NCBI GenBank assembly: GCA_947503285.1
Contig: CANNDD010000003.1
Coordinates: 186,001-250,000 of the forward strand
Direction of reading: 5' to 3'
DNA length: 64,000 nucleotides
Source of the DNA: an uncultured Croceitalea sp.
GTDB taxonomy: Bacteria; Bacteroidota; Bacteroidia; Flavobacteriales; Flavobacteriaceae
Shown here: positions 1 to 8,382 of the stretch, piece after piece
Layout of the letters: each line of letters opens with the position of its first letter
Position numbering within the stretch: position 1 is the first letter of the stretch
Program-made: the position numbers and the translations under genes
The notes under the pieces: model-generated
The model's database searches: none
Told to the model about the DNA's origin: nothing
The model's input: only the letters and a program-made list of their open reading frames with translations

Positions 1-1121
1 CCCCACTTGGGGAGCAAGACAGTATCAAAATGTTGTTTGCCGAAAATATTGGGGTCGTCGTACAAACCAAAAATGGAGCCTCTGAAAAAGCACTGGAAGC
101 TACCGGATTGCATTTTCATAAACTGGGTCATGCCATTCAAGAAGGAGCATTGCGATTGAATAATCACGGGGTTGAAATCGGCTTGAACATAGCTTCATTA
201 CGGGATACTTGGTACAAAACCTCGTTTTTATTGGATGACAAACAAACAGCAAAAGACTTGGCCAAAGACCGTTTTGCCAATTACAAAGAGCAGCCATTGA
301 CATACAAGTTTCCGGCTTCGGCTGCGCTCAGTCTCCCAAACCGCACGAGTATGGCGAAAGGTAGATTCAAGGCCGCTATTCTTCGTGAAAAAGGAAGTAA
401 TTCTGAACGTGAAATGGCGAATGCCATGTATCTGGCCGGTTTTGATGTGAAAGACGTACACATGACCGATTTAATTTCGGGTCGTGAAACCCTTGAAGAT
501 ATCCAATTTTTGGGCGCCGTGGGCGGATTCTCAAACTCTGATGTTTTAGGAAGTGCCAAAGGATGGGCCGGTGCCATTAAATACAACGAACGCGCCAATA
601 AGGTAATCAAAGACTTTTTTGCACGCCCCGATACGTTATCGGTGGGTATCTGTAACGGGTGCCAATTATTTATGGAGTTGGATTTAATCAATCCTGACCA
701 TGAAACCCATGGTAAAATGACCTATAATGACTCTGATAAGCACGAGAGCAACTTTACTTCCGTGAAAATCCAAAAAAACAATTCGGTGATGCTCTCTTCT
801 TTAGAGGGTACTACTTTAGGGGTTTGGATATCGCATGGGGAAGGAAAGTTCAGTCTTCCAAATGCTGAAGACAATTACGATATCGTTGCCAAATACGGAT
901 ACGAAGGATATCCTGCCAATCCGAATGGTAGTGATTTCAATACGGCCATGCTCTGTGATAGCACAGGGCGCCATTTGGTCACCATGCCACATATCGAACG
1001 CTCCATCTTTCCATGGAACTGGGCGCATTACCCAAAAGACCGCCAAAACGATACGGTTTCCCCGTGGTTGCAAGCTTTTGTGAATGCTAGGGAATGGATT
1101 GAAAAAAATAATGAAAAGTAG
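1..1121 (+). CDS. purL: Phosphoribosylformylglycinamidine synthase, C-terminal part (cut by window edge)
   Basis: FGAM synthase of de novo purine synthesis, which converts FGAR to FGAM with ATP and glutamine in the cytoplasm. The frame is open from base 3, so the gene starts outside the window; the full family protein is about 1200-1300 aa and about 372 aa are seen here. The first 110 residues end the last synthase domain. From about nt 363 a class I glutamine amidotransferase domain follows: FKAAILREKGSN, GGFSNSDVLG, the nucleophile Cys in GICNGCQ (codon at 651), and the MPHIERS motif near the end carrying the catalytic His and Glu. An ATG at 30 is internal, not a start. The stop is followed at once by a 7-bp tandem repeat. 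The family call is secure. Confidence 0.95.
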   Translation, partial: PLGEQDSIKMLFAENIGVVVQTKNGASEKALEATGLHFHKLGHAIQEGALRLNNHGVEIGLNIASLRDTWYKTSFLLDDKQTAKDLAKDRFANYKEQPLTYKFPASAALSLPNRTSMAKGRFKAAILREKGSNSEREMANAMYLAGFDVKDVHMTDLISGRETLEDIQFLGAVGGFSNSDVLGSAKGWAGAIKYNERANKVIKDFFARPDTLSVGICNGCQLFMELDLINPDHETHGKMTYNDSDKHESNFTSVKIQKNNSVMLSSLEGTTLGVWISHGEGKFSLPNAEDNYDIVAKYGYEGYPANPNGSDFNTAMLCDSTGRHLVTMPHIERSIFPWNWAHYPKDRQNDTVSPWLQAFVNAREWIEKNNEK

Positions 1122-1127
1122 TATGCA

Positions 1128-1169
1128 GGTCTTGGGCCTTGGGCCTTGGGTCTTGGGTCTTGGGTCTTA
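1128..1169. repeat. Tandem heptanucleotide array, six copies of GGYCTTR
   Basis: Six back-to-back 7-bp units, read as GGTCTTG, GGCCTTG, GGCCTTG, GGTCTTG, GGTCTTG, GGTCTTA. The complement strand reads CAAGRCC. It lies between the purL stop and the next start codon. Its unit resembles the looser AAGANTN heptads flanking the four-helix gene at 9581-9995. Confidence 0.85.
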
Positions 1170-1194
1170 GTAGACGAAAACATTTCAAATAAGA

Positions 1195-1647
1195 ATGAAA
1201 ATTCGCAAAGCAAAAAAAGAAGATATTCCCGCTATAGTTTCGATGATTGCCAATGATAAATTAGGCCAACTTCGTGAGGATTATCGAGATCCACTTCCTC
1301 AAAAATATTTTAGGGCTTTTGAAGCTATTGATTCAGATTCCAACCAAGAGCTTATGGTCTGTGAAGCTGCTGCAGGTCAAATTATAGGTACTTTGCAATT
1401 GAGCTTTATACCCTACTTGACCTACCAAGGCGGCATAAGGGCACAGATTGAAGCGGTCAGGGTGCATGAGACTTATCGCGGTAAAGGTATCGGGCAACAA
1501 TTGTTTGAATGGGCCATCGCACGGGCCAAAGAAAAAGGCGCCCACGTGTTACAATTGACCACTGACAAAAAGCGACCCGAGGCCCTAAAGTTTTATGAAA
1601 AACTAGGGTTCAGCGCTTCACATGAAGGTATGAAATTGCACCTGTAA
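1195..1647 (+). CDS. GNAT family N-acetyltransferase
   Basis: A 150-aa acetyltransferase of the GNAT fold, which moves an acetyl group from acetyl-CoA to an amine; the substrate is not predictable. The acetyl-CoA loop is visible as VRVHETYRGKGIGQQLFEWA (about residues 88-107), followed by the typical beta5-alpha4 stretch LQLTTDKKRPEALKFYEKLGF. The N-terminus KIRKAKKEDIPAIVSMI is a standard GNAT start and fits the ATG at 1195. The length is normal for a single-domain GNAT. It stands alone behind the heptad array; the next gene runs on the opposite strand and ends 3 bp away. Confidence 0.88.
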   Translation: MKIRKAKKEDIPAIVSMIANDKLGQLREDYRDPLPQKYFRAFEAIDSDSNQELMVCEAAAGQIIGTLQLSFIPYLTYQGGIRAQIEAVRVHETYRGKGIGQQLFEWAIARAKEKGAHVLQLTTDKKRPEALKFYEKLGFSASHEGMKLHL

Positions 1648-1650
1648 CCT

Positions 1651-2877
1651 TTAATTGCAATTTGCCAGTTTAGCATCAATTTGCACCAATAAAGGCCATA
1701 GATAGGTTGCGTAGTCTTTGGTATGGTATCCCCAGAAATCAAAAAGTGGGTGCAGCTCTTCTATTGCCAGGTCATTGATTCGTAAATCACCTTCCTCGGG
1801 CATAAATGCCACGTTAAGTCCAATTTGATTATTTGAATCCCTTCTCATTCTAGCGACGTACAGATTATCATGCCCTATATAATTGAATCCATAGTTTGCA
1901 TTGACATTGCCGCCTAATCCAATATATCTGAAAGAAGTCAAGGTGTCGGGTATATATGCTTTATCCATTACGAACCAATCTGTCTGCAAATCGATTGTTC
2001 TATTTATTACCCCATACCGTACCAATTCTTCATTAAACCAAGGTAGATCTGTTGTGAAAAAGTTGATGGGCTGCCCCTCTTTGAAACTCGCCCAATTCTG
2101 AATACAACCGCACTCATCGACCTCTCTGCACAAAGGAATATTTTCAAATTGTCCACCTGCGTAGTTCCCCTCATCAGCATATACATTGACCATACCTGCT
2201 AAAACAGCCGTGACAAGCTTATCGCGCATCTGAACATCATTGTCAAAAAGATCTCTGAGTAACATTGCTATTAAATAAGAACCTTGAGAGTGCCCGGCAA
2301 GAATTATTTTATTGCCACTATTATAGTTGTTCAAATATTCAACGAACGCAGCTTTGATATCGCTATAAGATTGCATTATGATATTTGCCTGTACGGTTTT
2401 ATCAACTCCATCCTGTAAGTACGTAGGGCCGGTAGTTTGCCTATATCTTGGGGCAAATATCCTCCCGTATTTGGCCAATTGGCCAGCTTGTGCAATGATG
2501 GTCAAATCAATTCGCGAAGTGGGTTGTTCATCAAGCGGGATAAGTTCAGGTGCGGTAGCGATACCGTCTAATAAGGTTGGGTGCACAAAAAATACATCAA
2601 CCCCTGTATTGATTTTAGCATTATTCGCTATTGGTATACTACCAATTAGTGCTAAGTCTTTATCTACAAGTCCTATGTCCAAATCATAATTTGAAATTAG
2701 ATTTACTATTTGATTCGGGTGAAATGCCCAGTTATCTAAAGAGCTATAATCTAATGAAGATATAGGTTGTTCCAGTACTTCCTGTAGTTCTTCTTCAACA
2801 ATATCAATAACAGGTTCCATATTGTCCGTACAAGTCCACATTAAAACCGGAATGAGGTAGGCAAAAATCTTTTTCAT
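1651..2877 (-). CDS. DUF3089 alpha/beta-hydrolase-like lipoprotein
   Basis: A 408-aa protein with a short signal sequence and a likely lipobox (LMWTC, Cys16), so probably membrane-anchored outside the cytoplasm. The body matches the DUF3089 family: DVFFVHPTLL near residue 95, a nucleophile elbow GHSQG in ILAGHSQGSYLIA near residue 195, and a C-terminal HPLFDFWGYHTKDY segment that may hold the catalytic His. This suggests a serine hydrolase (esterase or lipase type) of unknown substrate. An alpha/beta-hydrolase fold is known for related families; activity here is inferred. It is convergent with the GNAT gene and divergent from the acyl-CoA synthetase. Confidence 0.82.
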   Translation of the reverse strand: MKKIFAYLIPVLMWTCTDNMEPVIDIVEEELQEVLEQPISSLDYSSLDNWAFHPNQIVNLISNYDLDIGLVDKDLALIGSIPIANNAKINTGVDVFFVHPTLLDGIATAPELIPLDEQPTSRIDLTIIAQAGQLAKYGRIFAPRYRQTTGPTYLQDGVDKTVQANIIMQSYSDIKAAFVEYLNNYNSGNKIILAGHSQGSYLIAMLLRDLFDNDVQMRDKLVTAVLAGMVNVYADEGNYAGGQFENIPLCREVDECGCIQNWASFKEGQPINFFTTDLPWFNEELVRYGVINRTIDLQTDWFVMDKAYIPDTLTSFRYIGLGGNVNANYGFNYIGHDNLYVARMRRDSNNQIGLNVAFMPEEGDLRINDLAIEELHPLFDFWGYHTKDYATYLWPLLVQIDAKLANCN

Positions 2878-3216
2878 AACAAAAAGTATTTTCGCAAAGT
2901 GCCAATATGCACTCTGACTTTATATATAAATCAAACGTGCAGATAGCCCGTAAATTTCATTTAATTCAATTGGCAAAGGAAAGCTTAAAAATATCCATTA
3001 AAAACCCGCACTTAAAAACAATACGTTTCTTTTCTATTAAATTGTATTTTTTGCCTTTTCAAAATCTTCAAATCCATTCAATTTATAGTAGATCCCGTGT
3101 CTTATATTGACACGTTTTGTTTTGGTATTCGCAAATATAAACCAACAATTTTAGCGGTACCATTTTAAAATCCCGCCTCCTTTGCCTATTTTGCAATTAC
3201 CAAATAGAAACTTGAT
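2878..3216. other. Divergent intergenic region with two short inverted repeats
   Basis: AT-rich spacer between the divergent DUF3089 and acyl-CoA synthetase genes. Two small inverted repeats are visible: AGTGC-N6-GCACT at 2898-2913, next to the DUF3089 start, and CGTGTC-N7-GACACG at 3096-3114, about 100 bp before the synthetase start. Either could be an operator. No exact TAnnTTTG box was found for either gene; TATTTTG near 3186 is one base short. A 67-codon ORF here looks random. Confidence 0.4.
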
Positions 3217-4986
3217 ATGCAGACGGTAACCAGACTTTTCGATTTTCCTTATTACCAGAAAGAAAAATACAACCTACAAAATGCGTTGGTAAGTAAAAAA
3301 GACGGAAAATGGGTCAGTACCTCTACCCAACAATATATCGATCAGGCCAATGCCATAAGTAGGGGTTTGTTGCGTTTGGGGGTCAAACCCAATGATAAGA
3401 TCGCTATCATTTCGATGACCAATAGAACGGAATGGAACATTTGTGACATTGGTATTTTACAGACCGGGGCCCAGAATGTGCCGATATATCCCACGATTTC
3501 AGAAGAAGACTATGAATATGTACTTAATCATTCTGAAGCAACATATTGTTTTGTGTCATGTCAAGACGTCTTGGACAAAGTATTGTCCATCAGTGGAAAA
3601 CTAAAAAAGCTGAAAGATGTGTTCAGTTTTGACGACCTCCCAAATTGTACACATTGGTCAACGGTTCTTGAAAAAGGAGCGGATACTTCCAATCAAGATA
3701 AGGTAGAAGAACTTAAAGAGGCGGTGAAACCAGATGACTTGGCCACCCTTATTTATACTTCGGGCACGACCGGAAGGCCTAAAGGGGTAATGCTGTCCCA
3801 TAATAATATCGTTTCAAACGTCATTGCCAGTGAGCTACGGGTACCTTTTGAAGCAGAAGCTTCTGCGCTCAGTTTTCTGCCCGTCTGCCATATATTTGAA
3901 CGCATGATCTTGTACTTATACCAATATTGTGGAATTAACATCTATTTTGCCGAAGGATTGGATAAAATAAGTGATAACCTCAAAGAGGTAAAACCCAATG
4001 TCATGACGGTAGTACCCAGGTTACTTGAAAAAGTTTATGATTCCATTATAGCAAAGGGTACGGCACTTGAAGGTATTAAGCAAAAGCTTTTTTTCTGGGC
4101 CGTCGAACTCGGTTTAAAATATGAACCATATGGTGCCAATGGCTGGTGGTATGAGAAAAGGCTCGGATTGGCCCGTAAATTGATTTTTAGCAAATGGAAA
4201 GAGGGCTTGGGTGGCAATTTGGAAACCATGGTATCAGGTAGTGCCGCGTTGCAACCTCGATTAAGTAGAATTTTTGGGGCAGCCGGTATTCCAGTAATGG
4301 AAGGGTATGGTCTCACTGAGACCTCACCGGTTATTTCCGTCAACCAAGAAGCTGGGAGTGGTTGGAAAATAGGATCGGTAGGTCGTATCATTGACAAGGT
4401 TGAGATTAAAATAGCAGATGACGGAGAAATTTTATGTAAGGGACCCAATGTGATGTTGGGCTACTACAAAGATCCTGAAAAGACAGCCGAAGTATTAAAG
4501 GACGGGTACTTTCATACCGGTGATATCGGAGAGGTGGATGCTGATGGTTTTTTGCGGATTACCGACCGTAAAAAAGAAATGTTCAAAACCTCTGGAGGTA
4601 AATATGTAGCGCCGCAATTATTGGAAAATCGTTTCAAACAATCACGGTTTATTGAACAGATCATGGTTGTTGGTGAAGGGGAAAAAATGCCCGCTGCCCT
4701 TATCCAACCTAATTTTGAATTTTTATTCGCATGGGCTGAGCGACACAACATTACATTGAGTGAGAATTCAGATATTGTGCTGAACGAAAAGGTTATTGCC
4801 CGAATTCAAGAAGAAGTCGATCTCGCCAACGAGGAGTTTGCCAAATGGGAAAAGGTAAAACAGTTTCGTTTGACCCCCGATGTTTGGAGTATTGATGACG
4901 GACATCTTACACCAACCATGAAATTGCGCAGAAAAATTGTCAAAGAGAAATACATTAAGTTGTACAACAATATCTATGGGCATTAA
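3217..4986 (+). CDS. Long-chain acyl-CoA synthetase (AMP-forming)
   Basis: A 589-aa adenylate-forming enzyme that activates long-chain fatty acids to acyl-CoA with ATP, the entry step to beta-oxidation or lipid synthesis; cytoplasmic or membrane-associated. Motifs in order: ATP loop YTSGTTGRPKG (about 180-190), the GYGLTETSP motif (about 363-371), HTGDIGEVDADGFLRITDR (about 432-450) and KTSGGKYVAP with the hinge and C-terminal lysine region. Length and the insertion pattern fit the FadD15-like bacterial class common in Bacteroidota. It lies just upstream of the MarR-fad operon, which fits a role in fatty-acid degradation. Substrate chain length is inferred from the family only. Confidence 0.93.
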   Translation: MQTVTRLFDFPYYQKEKYNLQNALVSKKDGKWVSTSTQQYIDQANAISRGLLRLGVKPNDKIAIISMTNRTEWNICDIGILQTGAQNVPIYPTISEEDYEYVLNHSEATYCFVSCQDVLDKVLSISGKLKKLKDVFSFDDLPNCTHWSTVLEKGADTSNQDKVEELKEAVKPDDLATLIYTSGTTGRPKGVMLSHNNIVSNVIASELRVPFEAEASALSFLPVCHIFERMILYLYQYCGINIYFAEGLDKISDNLKEVKPNVMTVVPRLLEKVYDSIIAKGTALEGIKQKLFFWAVELGLKYEPYGANGWWYEKRLGLARKLIFSKWKEGLGGNLETMVSGSAALQPRLSRIFGAAGIPVMEGYGLTETSPVISVNQEAGSGWKIGSVGRIIDKVEIKIADDGEILCKGPNVMLGYYKDPEKTAEVLKDGYFHTGDIGEVDADGFLRITDRKKEMFKTSGGKYVAPQLLENRFKQSRFIEQIMVVGEGEKMPAALIQPNFEFLFAWAERHNITLSENSDIVLNEKVIARIQEEVDLANEEFAKWEKVKQFRLTPDVWSIDDGHLTPTMKLRRKIVKEKYIKLYNNIYGH

Positions 4987-5029
4987 GAATTGTACGGGTC
5001 GATAATCTTCGTCAATTGAACCAGTAGCA

Positions 5030-5278
5030 ATGGCATTTGAAAAGTATAGTACGGAAAAGCTCAAAAGAACGCAAAAAAGCCTACTTATTTTTAGTATTGT
5101 AGCACTGCTTTTAATGTGTGTTGCGCTAGCATTTGGTTTGTACCAAAGTTCGAAACACCATAACAACACCCTTATATTTTTGGTTCCGACGGTCTTTGGC
5201 CCTTTGGCAATTATACCTAATATGGTTTCCGCATCCATAGGTAATGAACTGAAAAAAAGAAATAAAACCAATTCTTGA
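5030..5278 (+). CDS. Small two-helix membrane protein, unknown function
   Basis: An 82-aa protein of no family I recognise. After a charged N-terminus (MAFEKYSTEKLKRTQKS) there are two hydrophobic stretches, about residues 21-42 (LLIFSIVALLLMCVALAFGL) and 49-70, then a Lys-rich tail KKRNKTNS. This pattern is of a real small inner-membrane protein, not a random ORF. It follows the acyl-CoA synthetase by 43 bp on the same strand and may be co-transcribed with it. A stem-loop begins 24 bp after its stop. Confidence 0.6.
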   Translation: MAFEKYSTEKLKRTQKSLLIFSIVALLLMCVALAFGLYQSSKHHNNTLIFLVPTVFGPLAIIPNMVSASIGNELKKRNKTNS

Positions 5279-5302
5279 ATACCCGGTAAACCGTTTTTGA
5301 GG

Positions 5303-5320
5303 TAATCCCAAGCGGGATTA
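5303..5320 (+). terminator. Stem-loop after the small membrane gene
   Basis: Perfect 7-bp inverted repeat TAATCCC-AAGC-GGGATTA between the small membrane gene and marR. There is no clean T-run, so termination is only possible. It directly abuts (sharing base 5320) the 28-bp palindrome that follows. Confidence 0.4.
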
Positions 5321-5347
5321 AATTTATTATGCATGCATAATAAATTT
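5320..5347. promoter_or_regulatory. Perfect 28-bp palindrome, likely MarR operator
   Basis: The half-site AAATTTATTATGCA is followed immediately by its exact reverse complement, with no mismatch over 14+14 bp. It ends 4 bp before the -7 box at 5352 and 31 bp before the likely marR start, and covers the place where a -33 element would be. MarR dimers bind such symmetric AT-rich sites, so self-repression of the marR-fad operon is the natural reading. Binding is inferred. Confidence 0.75.
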
Positions 5348-5351
5348 TCAT

Positions 5352-5359
5352 TATCTTTG
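5352..5359 (+). promoter_or_regulatory. -7 promoter element of the marR-fad operon
   Basis: TATCTTTG matches the Bacteroidota -7 consensus TAnnTTTG exactly. No TTTG is seen at -33; that position falls inside the palindrome. A transcript from here would start near 5366, which favours the second ATG (5379) as the marR start. Confidence 0.6.
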
Positions 5360-5378
5360 AAATTGAATGTTTCGGTTT

Positions 5379-5828
5379 ATGCAAGATTTAACCATTGACT
5401 ATGCCTTAAGGGCAACTTGGCAAGCTGTCACCAAAATGTATAATGAAGAAGCCAAAAATTATGGGTTGACCATGGCGATTGGTTTCACTTTGCTAAGTAT
5501 TGACCCAAGAAAAGGTACTCCAAGTACAGCACTTGGCCCTAAAATGGGGATGGAAGGTACCAGTCTATCAAGAATATTGAAAAACATTGAGGAAAAAGGC
5601 TATATTGAGAGAAGACCCAACCCTAACGATGGTCGTGGTGTGCTCATTCATTTGACTGCTTTGGGGCTTGATAAAAGAAAAGATTCAAAAGAAGTAGTAC
5701 TTCGTTTCAATGAAGCGGTTAAAGGGCACATTGCCATGGAAGACCTCAACGGTTTTTTTAAGACCATTGATGTAATAAATAAATTGATCCTCGACAAAAG
5801 TATTTACGCAAAAACAACAACTAATTAA
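5379..5828 (+). CDS. MarR family transcriptional regulator
   Basis: A winged-helix repressor of about 149 aa. The start at 5379 (MQDLTIDYALRATWQ) is preferred over the in-frame ATG at 5367 because the -7 box at 5352-5359 would place transcription initiation at about 5366. The helix-turn-helix is seen as STALGPKMGMEGTSLSRILKNIEEKGYI, and the wing as RRPNPNDGRGVLIHLTALG. MarR proteins usually respond to small acidic or CoA-linked ligands; since fadN starts 14 bp after the stop, the ligand may be a fatty acid or acyl-CoA (inference). A perfect palindrome just upstream is its probable operator. Confidence 0.9.
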   Translation: MQDLTIDYALRATWQAVTKMYNEEAKNYGLTMAIGFTLLSIDPRKGTPSTALGPKMGMEGTSLSRILKNIEEKGYIERRPNPNDGRGVLIHLTALGLDKRKDSKEVVLRFNEAVKGHIAMEDLNGFFKTIDVINKLILDKSIYAKTTTN

Positions 5829-5842
5829 TTCATTTCTTATAC

Positions 5843-8248
5843 ATGAAGCGACATATCAATAAAGTTGCCGTAATCGGTTCTGGTATCATGGGCAGCGGTA
5901 TCGCATGCCATTTTGCCAATATCGGAGTCGAAGTTTTACTATTGGATATTGTTCCAAGGGAGTTGAATGATAAAGAAAAAGCGAAGGGTCTCTCCCTCAA
6001 CGACAAGGTAGTTAGAAATCGCTTGGTCAATGAGGCGCTTACAACTGCCCTTAAATCAAAACCTTCGCCCATTTACCACCAAAAGTTCGCCCAGCGGATT
6101 ACCACGGGCAATTTAGAGGACGATATTGCAAAAGTAGCCCAAGTAGACTGGATCATTGAGGTCGTAGTGGAGCGATTGGATATCAAAAAACAGGTGTTTG
6201 AAAATCTTGAAAAGTATAGAACACCCGGCACCTTGATCACTTCAAATACCTCGGGTATCCCGATTAAATTTATGAGTGAAGGTAGAAGTGATGACTTTCA
6301 GAAGCATTTCTGCGGAACCCACTTCTTTAATCCTGCACGTTATTTAAAACTTTTTGAGATTATTCCAGGTCCAAAGACCGACCCCTCAGTACTGGAGTTC
6401 TTGAACGGCTACGGCGAGCAATTTTTGGGCAAAACTTCAGTCGTGGCCAAAGATACGCCTGCTTTTATTGGTAACCGTATCGGTATTTTCAGTATTCAAA
6501 GCCTATTTCATGCGGTGAAAGAATTGGGAATGACGGTTGAGGAAGTAGATAAATTGACCGGACCCGTAATTGGTAGACCAAAATCGGCAACTTTCAGAAC
6601 TGTTGACGTTGTTGGGTTGGATACCCTGGTTCATGTGGCCACGGGAATTTCAGAAAATTGCCAAGATGACGAAAGGCACGAACTGTTCGCACTACCCGAT
6701 TTCATCAAGACTATGATGGAGAACAAGTGGCTAGGAAGTAAAACCGGACAGGGCTTTTATAAAAAGGTTAAAGGAGATAAGGGCAAAAGCGAGATTTTGA
6801 CCTTGGATTTGGGCACCATGGACTACCGCTCCAAGAAAAGCGCCAAGTTTGCCACCCTAGAGCTCACAAAAACCATTGACAATGTCATTGACCGCTTTAC
6901 GGTACTTACCGGTGGAAAAGACAAGGCTGGGGAGTTTTACAGAAAGAGTTTCGGACAATTGTTTGCTTATGTATCGCATCGTATTCCAGAAATTACGGAT
7001 GAACTGTACAAGATTGATGATGCCATGAAAGCTGGCTTTGGTTGGGAACACGGTCCTTTTCAAATTTGGGATGCCGTAGGTCTCGACAAAGGATTGGAAT
7101 TTATCGCAGCGGAAAATCAAGAAGCCGCCAAATGGGTCGGTGAAATGAAAGCTGCAGGAATGGATTCATTCTATTCGGTCAAAGATGGGGCGACCTACTT
7201 CTATGACATTCCGAAGAAAGAAATGGTAAAAATTCCCGGACAGGATGCCTTTATCATTTTGGATAACATTCGTAAATCCAAAGAAGTCTTTAAAAATAGC
7301 GGCGTCGTAATTGAAGATCTAGGTGATGGTATCTTGAACTGTGAGTTCCAATCTAAAATGAATACCATTGGTGGTGATGTTTTGGCAGGGCTAAATAAGG
7401 CTATCGACCTTGCCGAAAAAGATTTTCAGGGGTTGGTAGTCGGTAATCAAGCTGCTAACTTCTCTGTTGGCGCCAATATAGGTATGATATTCATGATGGC
7501 TGTCGAACAAGAGTACGATGAATTGAATAGGGCCATCAAAATGTTCCAAGACACGATGATGCGTATGCGTTATTCGTCCATACCCACAATTTCCGCACCA
7601 CACGGAATGACCTTGGGTGGAGGTTGTGAATTGTCATTACACGCCGATAAGGTCGTTGCCGCAGCGGAGACCTACATCGGATTGGTCGAATTTGGCGTTG
7701 GGGTGATTCCCGGTGGTGGTGGCTCAAAGGAGTTCGCCTTAAGGGCATCGGATTCCTTTAGAAAAGGGGATGTGGAATTGAATATCCTTCAAGAATACTT
7801 TTTGACCATTGGTATGGCCAAAGTATCAACATCCGCTTATGAAGCCTATGATTTAGGAATCCTTCAAAAAGGAAAGGACATTGTAGTCGTCAATAAAGAC
7901 AGACAAGTTGCAACCGCCAAGGCACATGCACAGTTAATGGCCGAAGCAGGTTATACTAGACCCCCAAGGCGTAACGATGTCAAGGTTTTGGGCAAGCAAG
8001 CGTTGGGAATGTTCTTAGTGGGAACGGATTCCATGGAAGCCAGTAGATATATCAGTGAACATGACAAGAAAATCGCCAATAAACTGGCTTATGTCATGGC
8101 CGGTGGAGATCTTTCAGAGCCAAGTTATGTATCAGAGCAATACCTTCTTGATATCGAACGGGAAGCGTTCTTATCACTCTGTACGGAGCGCAAAACCTTA
8201 GAACGTATCCAACATATGTTGAAGACGGGGAAACCTTTGCGCAACTAG
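5843..8248 (+). CDS. fadN: Bifunctional 3-hydroxyacyl-CoA dehydrogenase / enoyl-CoA hydratase
   Basis: An 801-aa beta-oxidation enzyme that hydrates trans-2-enoyl-CoA and oxidises the resulting 3-hydroxyacyl-CoA with NAD+. The order is dehydrogenase first: NAD-binding GSGIMGSGIACHFAN (residues 12-26), the HFFNPARYLKLFEIIPG signature (about 166-182), and the C-terminal dehydrogenase domain with GRPKSATFRTVDVVGLD; a crotonase domain follows at about 475-680 with GGGCELSLHADKV and GVIPGGGGSKE. This order is that of Bacillus FadN and unlike enterobacterial FadB, where the hydratase is first. It is 14 bp after marR and is followed by thiolase, as in the fadNAE arrangement. Confidence 0.93.
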   Translation: MKRHINKVAVIGSGIMGSGIACHFANIGVEVLLLDIVPRELNDKEKAKGLSLNDKVVRNRLVNEALTTALKSKPSPIYHQKFAQRITTGNLEDDIAKVAQVDWIIEVVVERLDIKKQVFENLEKYRTPGTLITSNTSGIPIKFMSEGRSDDFQKHFCGTHFFNPARYLKLFEIIPGPKTDPSVLEFLNGYGEQFLGKTSVVAKDTPAFIGNRIGIFSIQSLFHAVKELGMTVEEVDKLTGPVIGRPKSATFRTVDVVGLDTLVHVATGISENCQDDERHELFALPDFIKTMMENKWLGSKTGQGFYKKVKGDKGKSEILTLDLGTMDYRSKKSAKFATLELTKTIDNVIDRFTVLTGGKDKAGEFYRKSFGQLFAYVSHRIPEITDELYKIDDAMKAGFGWEHGPFQIWDAVGLDKGLEFIAAENQEAAKWVGEMKAAGMDSFYSVKDGATYFYDIPKKEMVKIPGQDAFIILDNIRKSKEVFKNSGVVIEDLGDGILNCEFQSKMNTIGGDVLAGLNKAIDLAEKDFQGLVVGNQAANFSVGANIGMIFMMAVEQEYDELNRAIKMFQDTMMRMRYSSIPTISAPHGMTLGGGCELSLHADKVVAAAETYIGLVEFGVGVIPGGGGSKEFALRASDSFRKGDVELNILQEYFLTIGMAKVSTSAYEAYDLGILQKGKDIVVVNKDRQVATAKAHAQLMAEAGYTRPPRRNDVKVLGKQALGMFLVGTDSMEASRYISEHDKKIANKLAYVMAGGDLSEPSYVSEQYLLDIEREAFLSLCTERKTLERIQHMLKTGKPLRN

Positions 8249-8378
8249 GCCTCCTAACCCCAAAAGGGAAACAAAAGTGAAATTCAGTAATGATGAAGAA
8301 TAAAAAATTAAATCAAAAATTTTAAACTAAAATCCTATTGACCCCTAATAGGAATTCCCCCTTTGGGGGTTAGGGGGC
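8249..8378. repeat. G/C-rich inverted repeat pair framing the fadN-fadA gap
   Basis: The left arm at 8249-8268 (GCCTCCTAACCCCAAAAGGG) starts right after the fadN stop. The right arm at 8357-8378 contains CCCCCTTTGGGGG, itself a 5-bp hairpin with loop TTT, then TTAGGGGGC, and ends 4 bp before the fadA ATG. The arms are near reverse complements and enclose about 88 bp of AT-rich sequence. The element could form a long-range stem in the mRNA or be a dispersed chromosomal repeat. Confidence 0.7.
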
Positions 8379-8382
8379 TAAT

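Noticed and set aside
281-691. 136-codon minus-strand ORF in purL
   Set aside because: Antisense of a conserved purine gene.
2907-3110. 67-codon plus-strand ORF between divergent genes
   Set aside because: Composition looks random, and it lacks any domain or signal peptide; inverted repeats suggest this is control DNA.
4768-5334. 188-codon minus-strand ORF
   Set aside because: Spans the 3' end of the acyl-CoA synthetase and the small membrane gene on the opposite strand; it has no conserved motif and no promoter.
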